Shown: positions 45,557-55,619, counted from the first letter of the stretch. The stretch is 64,000 bases of DNA from CAIUGU01 sp965279735 (GCA_965279735.1 OZ257260.1:2728001-2792000); one strand, 5' to 3'. A program made the numbers and translations. Notes: a model not told the origin generated them from the sequence alone.

Positions 45557-46468
45557 ATGTGGTTCAAGAATCTCGTTGTCTACAAACTCGGTAGCGCCTG
45601 GGTGTTGAGCAGTACCGAGCTGGAAGAGCAGCTCGCGCGACGGCCCCTCACTGACTGCAACGGCTTTGAAATGCAGACGCGCGGCTGGGTCGCTGTGTCG
45701 AACGAGCAACGCCTGCTGCACACATTGAATCGCCAACACCTGCTCGCACTCGGGGTCAATCAGAAACTGCTGCCTGCTTCCATCGTCAATCAGATGACGA
45801 AGGAGCGTGCAGCGGGCGTTGCGATCGAACAGGGCTTTCCTGTCGGTCGCCGCCAGATGAGGGAACTCAAGGAACGCGTTGCCGATGAACTGCGAGGCCG
45901 CGCACTTACGCGACGCACTGTCCTTCACGCCTGGCTCGATACCGAACACGGCTGGTTGATTGTCGACACCGCAAGCGTGGCAAAAGCGGAAGAACTAATT
46001 GAAACGCTGCGCGATACGCTCGGCAGCCTGGCAGTGACGCTGTTGGAAACGGAACGGTCGCCTGCAGTGTCGATGGGAGCATGGCTGATGTTTGGCGAAG
46101 TCCCCGGCCGCTTCCAGATCGAACAGGACCTGGAACTGCAATCGGTAAAGGATCCGAAGTCGATGATCCGTTACGTGCAGCATCCTCTCGAGAGCAAGGA
46201 AGTACAGAAGCAGATTTCCGCGGGCAAGAGCGTTACGCGCTTGGGACTAAGCTGGAACGACCGCCTGTCTTTCCAGCTCAATTCAGAAATGCAGATCAAG
46301 CGCGTGCAGTTTCTCGACATCGTGAAGGACCGTGATGACGACACCACGGAAAATGCGGACGAAAAATTCGAAATCGACTTCGCACTCATGACTGGCGAAC
46401 TCGGGCAGATGCTGGGCGACCTCATCGAAATGCTCGGCGGAGAAGCGAGACAGGAACTCGCCGCATAA
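45557..46468 (+). CDS. rdgC: Recombination-associated protein RdgC
   Basis: A 303-residue RdgC, a ring-shaped DNA-binding protein that modulates RecA. The N-terminus MWFKNLVVYKL is diagnostic, with GWVAVSNEQRLLHTL, LLPASIVNQ, and the conserved GAWLMFGEVPGRFQIEQDLEL and SWNDRLSFQLNS regions. Length is normal for the family. RdgC is found in beta- and gammaproteobacteria, which helps place the organism. It is a single-gene unit with a terminator 2 bp past its stop. Confidence 0.95.
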   Translation: MWFKNLVVYKLGSAWVLSSTELEEQLARRPLTDCNGFEMQTRGWVAVSNEQRLLHTLNRQHLLALGVNQKLLPASIVNQMTKERAAGVAIEQGFPVGRRQMRELKERVADELRGRALTRRTVLHAWLDTEHGWLIVDTASVAKAEELIETLRDTLGSLAVTLLETERSPAVSMGAWLMFGEVPGRFQIEQDLELQSVKDPKSMIRYVQHPLESKEVQKQISAGKSVTRLGLSWNDRLSFQLNSEMQIKRVQFLDIVKDRDDDTTENADEKFEIDFALMTGELGQMLGDLIEMLGGEARQELAA

Positions 46469-46494
46469 AAAAAGGCGGCCCGAAGGCCGCCTTT
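46467..46494. terminator. Bidirectional terminator between rdgC and TonB receptor 4
   Basis: AAAGGCGGCC (46471-46480) and GGCCGCCTTT (46485-46494) around CGAA: a perfect 10-bp stem. The T-run is on the minus strand (TTTTTTTAT), so it best serves receptor 4, but it also follows the rdgC stop directly. Confidence 0.9.
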
Positions 46495-46586
46495 GAATCT
46501 GCCACCGGCCCATCGGACCGAAGCAACAGCATCGACTCTTGATATTGATGACAGCCGGCTTGAAGTCGCCGGCGTCACCTCATCTC

Positions 46587-49238
46587 TTAGAAGCTTCTCC
46601 GCACCGACAGCGTCCACATGCGGGGAGCGCCCGGCGAGGCCAGAATGCCCCAGTCATTACCGGACTCCATGTTGTAGTAATAGAACTTGTCGAACACGTT
46701 CGTCGCACCCAGCGAGGTCTGCCATTCCTTGTCCGCGGACTGATACGTCACACGGGCATTGACCAGGCTGTAGCTCGGAACAAACTGATCAGGCAACGGC
46801 TTGAGCGAAAGGCTGCCCACCGTTCTCTCAGCCTGGTACGACCAGTCGATTCGCGGCGTGACCATTGCACCCGATTCCCAGATGAAGTCGTACTGAGCGC
46901 CGGCGCTCGCGTTGTACTTCGGCTGGATCAGCACATCCGGATGAATGTAGCCTGACTGCCCGGGAGTCTTGATCTTGCTCGAGAACTCGTTGTAGCCGAA
47001 CGTCGCATTCAACAGCAGCTCGCCGAAAGGCCGTGACTGGACTTCGAGTTCGAGACCCTGCACTTCTGCGGGAGTGGTGATGTTGAACGTGTAGCCGAGT
47101 GGGGCAGCGCCCGCCAGCGGCGTACCCGCGGGGCAGAGGTCACCCACGTTGTCACCATTGGTATCGATCAGACCTGCCGTGCCATTCGGGCCGCCCGTCG
47201 GACCAACGCGGTACGGGAATGGAATCGAACGATCAGCATAGGTTGTGCACTGGCCACGGCCGGTTTCACCCACTACGCGGGGATCGTAGTCGTCCAGGAA
47301 CACGGCGAGGTTGGTGCGCAGGCGGCCATCGAAGAAATCAGCCTTGAAGCCGACTTCATACGACAACACTTCTTCGGCCGGGAACGGACCGTAGACATCG
47401 TTGACCTGCCCCGGCGTGAACGGCCGCGCCTGGAAACCTGCAGAACGGAAGCCCGTTGCAACAGACCCGTAAACCAGCATATCGGCGTTCAGCTTCCAGT
47501 CCGCTGCCACCTTCCAGTCCGTCCGTTCGGTGCTGAAGGTGATGAGCGGAGTGTTGACGAGATTCGGTGGATGACTGAACAGGATGTCGTCGGATTCATC
47601 CGTATACCTGAGACCCGCACTGACCGAGAAAGAATCCGTCAGGGCGTACACCGCGTGCGCAAACACTGACTTGTTCTCGTTGGAGAACTCGTCGTCGTGA
47701 TAGATCTGGAAGGTACCAGCCCATTCCTGCTGGTCGATATCCGTCTTGAGCATTTCCCATTCATCCGTGTGGAAATAGAAAGCGCCCAAAGTCCAGTCCA
47801 GCTTGCTGCTGAAAGCCACGCCTTCGAGACGAAGTTCATGCTGCATCTGTTCGTGATGCTGCCAGATGACCTGGTTGTGGATGTCGTAGGGGTCGCCGGT
47901 GCCCGGGAATCCCGCCGATGCCGTCAACGAAGTATCCAGCTCGCGATAAGCGCCCAGATAGTGCAGCGACATCGTGTCGGTCAGGTCGTAGACCGCCTTC
48001 AACGCATAGCCGCGGTTCTGGATTTTTTCGCCCTGATCGATCGTTTCACCGGTAATTGGATCGGTCCAGTTCTCGAAAGTAGTGAAGCTGCGCGGGTCGC
48101 GATAGAAAGCGCCAGCGAGGATCTTGTCAGCGCCGATACCTGCGTCGACCATCACGTAGTTGTTGAGATAGTCACGCTGGTTGGCATTGAGGTTCGATGC
48201 GCGCTTCAGCGTCACATTGCCCCAGGCTTCACTGTTGTCGTCGATGAGGTCGGCAGTGAACGTGATATCCCAGTCCTCCGTAGGCTGCCAGCGCAAAGCC
48301 GCACGAACACCCTGCAGATCCTTGCCACGCTGCGTGCCGATCTTGCAATTGCCCTTGCGGGTCAGCTTTGCATTGTCGACCTGGTAAGGGAATGCGAATG
48401 CATTGTCTGCAGCGCTGCCCACCACACCAAGGATCGGCGTGTATTGCGGAACAACCCGTCCGCCTGCCGCGACATATGCATTGGAGGTGCCTGTCTGCTG
48501 CATGCCGACAATGCCGTCGCCGTAACCGGCGAGCTGCGGCGTGCCTTCCTTCTGCATCTGGCAGGCGAAGTCGAGGACATCGAGGTAACCATCTCGCTCT
48601 TCCGAAATGCCGGTCACGCGGAGGAACAGGTTGTCCTTGAGCGCAACGTCGAAGGCGCCTTTGACTTCAATCGCGTTGTAGTTGCCGTAGGAGGCTTCAA
48701 CGTAACCCGAATTGTCGCCCTGGGGCGCTTTCGAGATCAGGTTGATGGCGCCGCCGAGTGCATTCTTGCCGAAGAGCGTGCCCTGCGGACCGCGAAGCAC
48801 TTCCACGCGCTCGAGATCGAACAGCGTGAAGTTCATGCCGGCCTGACGCGCCCAGTACGCGCCGTCGGTGTACACCGCGACCGTGGGCTTGGTGAAGGAC
48901 AGCGTTTCGCTGTTGATCTTGCCGCGCAGACCAATGACCGGTGTGCCGCCGTTCGGACGGAAGTACGCATTCGGGATCATGGCGCCGACGTCTTCGACGT
49001 CTGATACGCCGCGCTCCTCAAGGCTGTCTGCCGTCATGGCGGTAATGGCCAGCGGAGTCTGTTGCAGATTTTCTTCCCGGTAGCGCGCCGTCACGACGAC
49101 TTCATCCAGGAACGTGGTCGGCGCTGCAGCGGGCGCAGCCTGCTGAGCCATCGCCGCATTCGCGGACAGAATGGCACTCACGGTTGCTGCGAGCAGCAGC
49201 GGCCGCGACCCGTAATGGGCCTTCTTGTCAATTTTCAT
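46587..49238 (-). CDS. TonB-dependent receptor 4
   Basis: An 883-residue receptor with signal peptide (RPLLLAATVSAILSANAAMAQ), an Ala-rich linker, TonB-box region LDEVVVTARYREENLQQTP, plug motifs GLRGKINSETLSF and VEVLRGPQGTLFGKNALGG, and a barrel ending LSVRRSF. The ATG at 49238 has AAGGGG about 8-9 nt upstream. It is divergent from the TetR-efflux operon, with several palindromes between them, so that TetR protein may control it. Ligand unknown. Confidence 0.9.
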   Translation of the reverse strand: MKIDKKAHYGSRPLLLAATVSAILSANAAMAQQAAPAAAPTTFLDEVVVTARYREENLQQTPLAITAMTADSLEERGVSDVEDVGAMIPNAYFRPNGGTPVIGLRGKINSETLSFTKPTVAVYTDGAYWARQAGMNFTLFDLERVEVLRGPQGTLFGKNALGGAINLISKAPQGDNSGYVEASYGNYNAIEVKGAFDVALKDNLFLRVTGISEERDGYLDVLDFACQMQKEGTPQLAGYGDGIVGMQQTGTSNAYVAAGGRVVPQYTPILGVVGSAADNAFAFPYQVDNAKLTRKGNCKIGTQRGKDLQGVRAALRWQPTEDWDITFTADLIDDNSEAWGNVTLKRASNLNANQRDYLNNYVMVDAGIGADKILAGAFYRDPRSFTTFENWTDPITGETIDQGEKIQNRGYALKAVYDLTDTMSLHYLGAYRELDTSLTASAGFPGTGDPYDIHNQVIWQHHEQMQHELRLEGVAFSSKLDWTLGAFYFHTDEWEMLKTDIDQQEWAGTFQIYHDDEFSNENKSVFAHAVYALTDSFSVSAGLRYTDESDDILFSHPPNLVNTPLITFSTERTDWKVAADWKLNADMLVYGSVATGFRSAGFQARPFTPGQVNDVYGPFPAEEVLSYEVGFKADFFDGRLRTNLAVFLDDYDPRVVGETGRGQCTTYADRSIPFPYRVGPTGGPNGTAGLIDTNGDNVGDLCPAGTPLAGAAPLGYTFNITTPAEVQGLELEVQSRPFGELLLNATFGYNEFSSKIKTPGQSGYIHPDVLIQPKYNASAGAQYDFIWESGAMVTPRIDWSYQAERTVGSLSLKPLPDQFVPSYSLVNARVTYQSADKEWQTSLGATNVFDKFYYYNMESGNDWGILASPGAPRMWTLSVRRSF

Positions 49239-49342
49239 CGGTAAAATCCCCTTAATTCAATCGTGCAATTGAGTTATGCGAGCGAGCGGCATCTATCTTT
49301 CAATTCCCCCCTTGCTGCATCACCTGCGAGCCATGTCAAAAT

Positions 49343-49370
49343 TTCGTTAACGTAAAAATCCGTCAACGAA
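49343..49370. promoter_or_regulatory. Inverted repeat TTCGTTAACG / CGTCAACGAA
   Basis: TTCGTTAACG (49343-49352) and CGTCAACGAA (49361-49370) pair at 9 of 10 positions with an 8-bp spacer. The centre is about 120 bp upstream of the receptor 4 start. This is the size of a TetR- or GntR-type operator. Confidence 0.45.
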
Positions 49371-49403
49371 CGAATGCAAAAGGCCAGTCGCAGATTCGCT
49401 GCA

Positions 49404-49421
49404 CACACATATATATGTGTG
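49404..49421. promoter_or_regulatory. Perfect 18-bp palindrome
   Basis: CACACATATATATGTGTG reads the same on both strands. It lies between the divergent receptor 4 and TetR genes. It could be an operator, but an alternating CA/TA run could also arise by slippage. Confidence 0.4.
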
Positions 49422-49614
49422 GCAACTACGCAGATGTCATGGCGATGCTTTTGATATCGCATCCCTGCGGCGATGGACGAACTCATTCATAACGAATGGC
49501 CCCGCTGTTTCCGCATGCGATTCTTGGGGACAATCACTTGTCCGTCGTCGATTTTTTCTCATTCTCATCAATACTTTTTCTGATGCAGTGGGCACACATG
49601 ACATGTAAACCTAT

Positions 49615-49636
49615 TAATTAAGTGCACAGTTAATTA
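49615..49636. promoter_or_regulatory. Putative TetR autoregulatory operator
   Basis: TAATTAA (49615-49621) and TTAATTA (49630-49636) flank GTGCACAG; 18 of 22 positions are symmetric. It ends 9 bp before the TetR start codon, a typical place for autorepression. Confidence 0.5.
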
Positions 49637-49645
49637 TCATGGCGC

Positions 49646-50323
49646 ATGCCTCCGGTCCGCACACCGAAAGTCCTTCGCAGCAGGAAATCGCGCTCCCCCG
49701 GCCGCCCCGTCGCAGGCATTCGCGATCAGCGTGCGAGCTTGCTGGATGCCGCGCAGCGGTCCTTTGCCCATGCGGGTTTTGCCGGCAGCAGCCTGCGGCA
49801 GATCGCGCTCGAAGCGAAAGTCACGCCTGCACTGGCCCACTATTATTTCGCAGACAAGGCTGCGCTTCTCGAAGCTGTCATCACCGATCGGGTGGGGCCG
49901 CTGGTACAGGGAATTGCAGTGGACATGGCCGAGGCCGGGCCGGATCCCATCGCTGGACTGGTTGCCTTCGTACACAGCTACACGACTACTGCCGTACACA
50001 ACCCATGGGTGCCGCAGCTGATCGTGCGCGAAGTCCTCAGCGAACAGGGGGTTTTACGCGAAGCTTTTGCGGTCCGCTTTGCATCGGCGATGACTTCACA
50101 GCTCAGGAAAATCATCGTGCGCGGCCAGAGGGCCGGGACATTCCGCAGTGACATCCGGCCCGCAGCCGCAGTGATGTCGCTGATATCGCTCTGTGTCCTG
50201 CCCTTCATTGCGGCACCGCTGGTAACGGGCGTCCTGGGCATCCAGGTCGACGCCGCCCATGCGGAGTCACTGGCCAATCATCACTTGAAAATTTTTCTCG
50301 ACGGCATCGAGGCTACCCCATGA
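49646..50323 (+). CDS. TetR/AcrR family regulator (CecR-like) of the efflux operon
   Basis: A 225-residue regulator. The helix-turn-helix spans about residues 29-72 (RASLLDAAQRSFAHAGFAG, LRQIALEAKVTPALAHYYF). The basic, Pro-rich first 25 residues are an extension. The gene order TetR-HlyD-ABC-permease matches the E. coli CecR(YbiH)-ybhGFSR arrangement. Its last codon overlaps the start of the HlyD gene by 4 bp. It probably represses the operon. Confidence 0.85.
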   Translation: MPPVRTPKVLRSRKSRSPGRPVAGIRDQRASLLDAAQRSFAHAGFAGSSLRQIALEAKVTPALAHYYFADKAALLEAVITDRVGPLVQGIAVDMAEAGPDPIAGLVAFVHSYTTTAVHNPWVPQLIVREVLSEQGVLREAFAVRFASAMTSQLRKIIVRGQRAGTFRSDIRPAAAVMSLISLCVLPFIAAPLVTGVLGIQVDAAHAESLANHHLKIFLDGIEATP

Positions 50324-51273
50324 AATGCCTGCCCCTCGTCCTTCTGTCCGGCGTCATGACCTGCGCCTGCACCGAGGCTCCCGAAGCTGTCCTTGGAACG
50401 CTGGAGCGCGACCGCATCACGCTTCCCGCGCCTGTTTTTGAACGAATCGCAGAGATTCCAGCGCGGGAAGGCGCAACCGTCGCGGCCGGAGATGTCATCG
50501 TTCGACTGGAGGCAACACGAACCGAAGCCCACCTCGCAGCGGCGCAGGCCGATGCCGCACGACTCGAGGGCGCACTCGCCGAGGCCCGCACCGGCCCAAG
50601 GCGCGAGTCCATCGCGGAAGCACGCGCCCAGCTGCAGCGGGCAGAAAGCGTGGCCACCAATGCCCGTCGCGAACTCGAACGGGTGCAGGCCATCGTCGCC
50701 AAACAACTGCTCCCGGCTGCAGAGTTGGATCGCGCACAGGCCAGTGCACAGGCGGCGGAAGCTGATGTGGCCGCCACGAAATCTGCTTTGGCCTTGCTTC
50801 AGAACGGCACGCGTGTCGAACAGCTCGCCCAGGCAGAAAGCGCGCTGGCTGCAGCACGTGCGCAGGTTGCAGGACTGACAGTCGATCTCGAACGAACCCG
50901 CGTCACCGCGCCGCGAGCGGGCGTCATCGACAGCCTGCCTTTCAAAGTCGGCGACCAGATCACCATCGGCACCCCGCTTGCGACATTGCTGGTAGGCGAA
51001 ATGCCTTACGCCCGGGTCTACGTTCCCCAGGCACTGCGCTCGCGAGTACGCATCGACACGGCTGCAACCGTCTTCGTCCAGGGCAACGACAAGGGCTATG
51101 CAGGCAAAGTCCGCTCGATTCACAGCGAGCCCGGCTTCACTCCTTATTACGCGCTGAGCGGCGAGGATGCAGCCCGTCTTTCGTATCTCGCGGAAGTGCA
51201 GCTGGAAGCAGGCGCAGAGTTGCCAGCGGGCTTGCCTGTGCGTGTCGAGTTCGCTCTGCAGGAAGCCCCGTGA
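50320..51273 (+). CDS. HlyD/MFP-type periplasmic adaptor (YbhG-like)
   Basis: A 317-residue membrane-fusion protein. A short signal with Cys residues (LLSGVMTCACTEA) may be a non-ideal lipobox. IPAREGATVAAGDVIVRLEATR is the first half of the lipoyl domain and RVTAPRAGVIDSLPFKVGDQI the second; between them are two long Ala/Glu-rich coiled-coil helices (residues about 65-185). It links an inner-membrane ABC exporter to an outer-membrane channel. ATGA overlaps join it to the TetR gene and to the ATPase gene. Confidence 0.85.
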   Translation: MKCLPLVLLSGVMTCACTEAPEAVLGTLERDRITLPAPVFERIAEIPAREGATVAAGDVIVRLEATRTEAHLAAAQADAARLEGALAEARTGPRRESIAEARAQLQRAESVATNARRELERVQAIVAKQLLPAAELDRAQASAQAAEADVAATKSALALLQNGTRVEQLAQAESALAAARAQVAGLTVDLERTRVTAPRAGVIDSLPFKVGDQITIGTPLATLLVGEMPYARVYVPQALRSRVRIDTAATVFVQGNDKGYAGKVRSIHSEPGFTPYYALSGEDAARLSYLAEVQLEAGAELPAGLPVRVEFALQEAP

Positions 51274-52244
51274 GTGCAGTGATGACTGCTTCCGATGCGG
51301 AAAACGTCATCACGGCCCGCGGCCTGACGCGGCGGTTCGGCACGCTTGTGGCGGTGAATGCGGTGGATCTCGATGTACCACGGGCCTGCGTGTACGGGTT
51401 TTTGGGGCCCAACGGATCAGGAAAGTCCACGACGATCCGGATGCTCTGCGGGCTGCTGACGCCTACTGCCGGTACGATCGAGGTATTGGGCCTGAAAATC
51501 CCCGCCCAGGCGGAACTGCTCAAACGCCGCATCGGTTACATGACGCAGCGCTTCTCGCTCTTCGAGGACCTGAGTGTCCGCGAGAATCTCGAGTTCATGG
51601 CATCGATCCAGGGGCTGCCTGCAAAGACCGCGAAAACACGGGTCGATGAGTTGCTCGCCAACTATCACCTTGCCGATCGCGCCAGTCAGCTTGCCGGCAC
51701 ATTGAGCGGAGGACAGAAGCAGCGACTCGCCTTGGCAGGTGCCGTCGTCCACCATCCCGAGCTGCTGTTCCTCGACGAACCGACCAGTGCCGTTGATCCC
51801 GAATCGCGCCGGGATTTCTGGGAAAAACTGTTCGAACTGGCTGACGACGGCACGACCCTGCTCGTCTCCACGCACTACATGGATGAGGCCGAGCGATGCC
51901 ACCGGCTCGCCATTCTCGATAGCGGGGTACTGGTCGCCGATGGCACGCCGGCCAGCCTTGCGGCCGCACTCGACAACCGGACACTGCACGTCCGCACACC
52001 TGAACCCAGACGGGTCGGCAATACGCTCAGAAATTTCCCAGGCATCACGAGCGTTGCCCAGATCGGCAATGAGCTGCGGGTACTGACAGGGCAGGATTTC
52101 AAGGGCCTGGACAACTTGCGCGAGGCACTGCGGTCGGCGGGCCTTGAGGCCGAAGTCAGTCCGGTGGCTCCCAGTCTTGAAGATGTCTTCGTCGCCGCGA
52201 CCCATGACCGGCGCGTAGATAGCGCGGCAGACGCCCGCCAATGA
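51270..52244 (+). CDS. ABC transporter ATP-binding protein
   Basis: A 324-residue ATPase. Walker A GPNGSGKST at 46-54, Q-loop at MTQRFSLFEDL, signature LSGGQ at 145-149, Walker B LLFLDE at 165-170 and the switch His in STHYMDEAERC. It is a single-NBD protein, unlike the double-NBD YbhF of E. coli. GTG at 51270 overlaps the HlyD stop, and its stop overlaps the permease start by 4 bp. Powers export with the next gene product. Confidence 0.9.
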   Translation: MSAVMTASDAENVITARGLTRRFGTLVAVNAVDLDVPRACVYGFLGPNGSGKSTTIRMLCGLLTPTAGTIEVLGLKIPAQAELLKRRIGYMTQRFSLFEDLSVRENLEFMASIQGLPAKTAKTRVDELLANYHLADRASQLAGTLSGGQKQRLALAGAVVHHPELLFLDEPTSAVDPESRRDFWEKLFELADDGTTLLVSTHYMDEAERCHRLAILDSGVLVADGTPASLAAALDNRTLHVRTPEPRRVGNTLRNFPGITSVAQIGNELRVLTGQDFKGLDNLREALRSAGLEAEVSPVAPSLEDVFVAATHDRRVDSAADARQ

Positions 52245-53332
52245 ACCTGCAACGTCTCGGCGCCATCGCGCGCAAGGAAATCCGCCAGCTACGCAGGGAC
52301 CGCATGACGCTCGGGATGATCGTCGGCATACCGATACTGCAGCTGATCCTCTTCGGCTATGCCATCAATCTCGATCTGCGGCAGCTACCGGCGGCGTTTG
52401 CGGATGAAGCCGGAACCTCGGCATCACGGGCCTTGGTCCAAGACCTGATCGCCACCGAAGTCGTCACCCCGGTCGCAACCGCAAACACGGCGGATGAGCT
52501 GATGGAGCTGATCCGCAGCGGGAAGATCAGCGTAGGTGTCTCCATCCCTCATGACTTTGAACGCCGCGTCATCGAAGGCCGGGAAGCCGTGCAGGTGCTT
52601 GTCGATGGCAGCGACAACGTCGTCCAGAGTGCTGCGCGCCAGCTCGCCCAGATGCCGATCGGCAATCCGCGCGCCGCCCTCTCATCCGCCGCACCTGCGA
52701 TCAGTGTCGTGAGTTTCTACAATCCGGAGCGCCGCTCGGCTGTGAACATCGTGCCCGGCCTCATCGGCGTGATCCTCACGCTGACCATGGTGCTCTTCAC
52801 TGCTGTCGCCATCGTTCGGGAACGCGAGCGCGGCAACATGGAGCTGCTGATCACGACTCCCGTGACGAGTGCGGAACTGATGATCGGCAAGGTATCGCCC
52901 TATATCTTCATCGGCCTGATCCAGACCTCTGTCATCCTGTTGCTGGGCCTGTGGATCTTCGCGGTGCCGGTGCGAGGCAGCCTGCTGGATGTCTATGTCG
53001 CCGCGATGCTGCTGGTGGCGGCAAACCTGAGTCTCGGGCTCCTGATCTCCACGCAGGCGAAGTCACAGTTCCAGGCCATGCAGATGACTTTCTTTGTCTT
53101 CCTGCCCTCCATCCTGCTGTCAGGATTCATGTTTCCCTTCGCTGGCATGCCACAGGTCGCTCAGTGGATCGCCGAGGTCCTGCCCCTGACTCATTTCATG
53201 CGCCTGATCCGCGGGATCATGCTGCGCGGCGCCTCCCTGGCCGAATTGCTGCCGTCGGTAGCGGCCCTGTCCGCGTTCACGCTGGTCATGATGACCATCG
53301 CGATTCTTCGCTTCCGCAAGCGCCTCGATTAA
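52241..53332 (+). CDS. ABC-2 type transporter permease
   Basis: A 363-residue membrane protein of the ABC-2 / YbhS-YbhR type. One N-terminal helix (MIVGIPILQLILFGYAINL), a large periplasmic loop (residues about 45-170), then five helices, with VRERERGNMELLITTPVT and the C-terminal motif PLTHFMRLIRGIMLRG typical of the class. Only one permease gene is present, so a homodimer is expected. Multidrug or lipophilic compound export is likely; substrate unknown. Confidence 0.9.
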   Translation: MNLQRLGAIARKEIRQLRRDRMTLGMIVGIPILQLILFGYAINLDLRQLPAAFADEAGTSASRALVQDLIATEVVTPVATANTADELMELIRSGKISVGVSIPHDFERRVIEGREAVQVLVDGSDNVVQSAARQLAQMPIGNPRAALSSAAPAISVVSFYNPERRSAVNIVPGLIGVILTLTMVLFTAVAIVRERERGNMELLITTPVTSAELMIGKVSPYIFIGLIQTSVILLLGLWIFAVPVRGSLLDVYVAAMLLVAANLSLGLLISTQAKSQFQAMQMTFFVFLPSILLSGFMFPFAGMPQVAQWIAEVLPLTHFMRLIRGIMLRGASLAELLPSVAALSAFTLVMMTIAILRFRKRLD

Positions 53333-53365
53333 GCTGCACGCCCCTCGCTTTCAGCAGCCGTATCC

Positions 53366-54577
53366 ATGCAGTCTTCCCGACCCAGCAATCTCACGATCAT
53401 CCTGATCCTGGGCGCACTCACCACGGTGAGCCCCTTTTCCATCGACATGTACCTGCCCGCCTTCCCGCAGATCGCCGCGGCGCTCGGTAGCACGCCTGCG
53501 GAAGTGTCATTGTCGCTCTCGAGTTATTTCATCGGGCTTGCGGTGGGACAGATTTTCTACGGCCCGCTCCTTGACCGCTTCGGACGGAAGCGGCCGGTCT
53601 ATGGCGGACTGCTTCTGTATATCCTCGCGTCCCTGGGCTGCCTGTTTGCCGATTCCGTGGAAATGCTGATCGCCTTGCGATTCGTGCAGGCCCTCGGAGG
53701 CTGCGTCGCCTTCGTTGCAGCAATGGCAATGGTGCGCGATTTCTTTCCCGTGCAGGAAGGAGCAAAGGTTTTTTCGCTGCTCATGCTGATCCTTGGCGTC
53801 TCGCCGCTGCTCGCGCCGACGCTGGGTGGAGTCGTGACGACCTGGCTCGGTTGGGAGTGGGTGTTCGTCATTCTGGCGGCCATCGTGTTCCTGATTCTCG
53901 TGGTGACCTTCGCCTTCCTGCCGGAAAGCCACGCGCCTGATCGAACGATTTCCCTGCAACCGCTGCCTATCCTGAAAAGCTTCATCGCAGTCCTGAAGGT
54001 GCCGCAGTTCCACACCTATGCGCTGTCTGGCTCTTTCTCGTTCGCAGGCCTCATGGTCTATATCGCCGGGTCGCCCATCATCTTCATGGATGTGTTTGGC
54101 CTGAGTCCGCAGACGTATGGCGGAGTGTTCGCGCTGCTTTCAGTCGGCTTCATCGGCGGCAACCAGCTGAATGTCCTCCTGCTACGTCGCTACTCCGGTG
54201 CACAGGTCTTTCGTACTGCGATCATCTGCCAGGCGATCATCACCCTGACATTCCTGGTGGGCACACTGTTCGACTGGTACGGACTGACTGCGACCATACT
54301 GTTCTTCTTCGGCTATCTCTCCTGCCTCGGCCTCACTTTTCCGAACGCTTCGGCGATCGCCCTGGAACCGTTCTCCAGGAATGCAGGCACGGCGGCAGCC
54401 CTCGTGGGCTTTCTGCAAGTAGGTTGCGGCTCGCTGGCCTCCGCAGGAGTAGGCCTGTTCAACGCGAAGGATAGTCGTGCCGTCGCCGCCATTCTTGCCG
54501 CGACCGTTTTGATCGGACTAGCCATTCTGCTGGCGGGGAAGCGTGGCTTGGTGAAAACGACGGAAATTTCTGTCTAG
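53366..54577 (+). CDS. Bcr/CflA family multidrug efflux MFS transporter
   Basis: A 403-residue, 12-helix transporter of the DHA1 / Bcr-CflA group. Signatures: SPFSIDMYLPAFPQIA at the first helix, GQIFYGPLLDRFGRKRPVYGG in loop 2-3, and RFVQALGGCVAFVAAMAMVRD in helix 4. It lies 33 bp downstream of the ABC permease, likely in the same operon. It ends tail-to-tail with cydB, sharing 4 bp, with no room for a terminator between. Confidence 0.9.
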   Translation: MQSSRPSNLTIILILGALTTVSPFSIDMYLPAFPQIAAALGSTPAEVSLSLSSYFIGLAVGQIFYGPLLDRFGRKRPVYGGLLLYILASLGCLFADSVEMLIALRFVQALGGCVAFVAAMAMVRDFFPVQEGAKVFSLLMLILGVSPLLAPTLGGVVTTWLGWEWVFVILAAIVFLILVVTFAFLPESHAPDRTISLQPLPILKSFIAVLKVPQFHTYALSGSFSFAGLMVYIAGSPIIFMDVFGLSPQTYGGVFALLSVGFIGGNQLNVLLLRRYSGAQVFRTAIICQAIITLTFLVGTLFDWYGLTATILFFFGYLSCLGLTFPNASAIALEPFSRNAGTAAALVGFLQVGCGSLASAGVGLFNAKDSRAVAAILAATVLIGLAILLAGKRGLVKTTEISV

Positions 54578-55619
54578 CCGTAGGTCAACGCGGTTGCCTT
54601 GCCCCAGAAAACGCGGTAGCTGAATACCGTGTAGCCCAGGATGGCGGGTAGCACGATGAGCGTTCCCACCAGGATGAATTGCAGCGATTCGGGCGCCGCT
54701 GCGGCCTGCCAGATACTGATTTCATCGATGACAAGATAGGGGAACAGGCTGTACGCCAGTCCCATGAAAGAGAGCAGGAAGACTGCGACAGTGCAGGCCA
54801 TGGGCGCCCAGCACCAGCGCTCGAGGCCACGCTGATTGACCTTGGCAGCGTCCTGTTCCAGACGATGCAGGAAAATCCCGGTGAGTACGAACAGTGCCGC
54901 CGTCAACAGCGGAATTGGCATCAGCAACAGGAAGTTCGGCAGCGCAAACCATTTCTCGAAGATCCGTGCGCTGACAAACGGCGTCGCAATCGACACCGCG
55001 AGAATGCCGGCTGCCGTCAACCACAAGCTCCGCCGGGCCCAGTGAATGGCCCGCTTCTGCAGCTCACCTTCAGCTTTGATGATCAGCCAGCATGCGCCGA
55101 GCAGCGCATAGCCCGAGGCCAGGCATAGACCCACGAACAGCGAGAACAGCGTGACCTGCCAGCCCGGAGCAAACCCGGTGATCAGTTCACCGAGCATCAC
55201 GCCCTGCGCCAGCGAGGCAAGCAGCGATCCTGAGTAGAACGCGCGATTCCACCAATGCTTGTGATCGTCGTGTGCTTTCGTGCGAAAGTCGAACGCGACC
55301 CCGCGCAGGATCAGGCCCGCGAGCATGGCGGCAACGGGCAAGTAGAGCGCTCCGAGAATCACGCCATTCGCCAGGGGAAATGCCACCAGCAGCAACCCTG
55401 CTCCCAATACCAGCCAGGTTTCATTGGCGTCCCAGAAAGGACTGATGGACGCCACCATCATGTCCTTCTGTTCGTCGCTTGCACGACGCAGGAGGATACC
55501 AACGCCAAGGTCATAGCCATCGAGCACGACGTAGATGAGCACCGCGAGGCCCATCAGCAGCAGGAAGATCACGGGCAACCACAGTTCCGCACCTTGAAGA
55601 CTCGCGGGTATCAATTCGT

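Larger units (their letters stand above)
49239..49645. other. Divergent regulatory region, TonB receptor 4 to TetR operon
   Basis: About 400 bp, AT-rich, with no supported gene. It holds three separate palindromic sites listed individually and should carry promoters in both directions. Confidence 0.55.

Noticed and set aside
47697..49004. 435-codon open frame on the plus strand opposite TonB receptor 4
   Set aside because: It is antisense to a well-supported receptor gene, matches no family and arises from GC-rich codon bias.
50320..54577. Full ybhGFSR equivalent with two permeases
   Set aside because: Only one ABC-2 permease gene and a single-NBD ATPase are present; the next gene is an MFS transporter.
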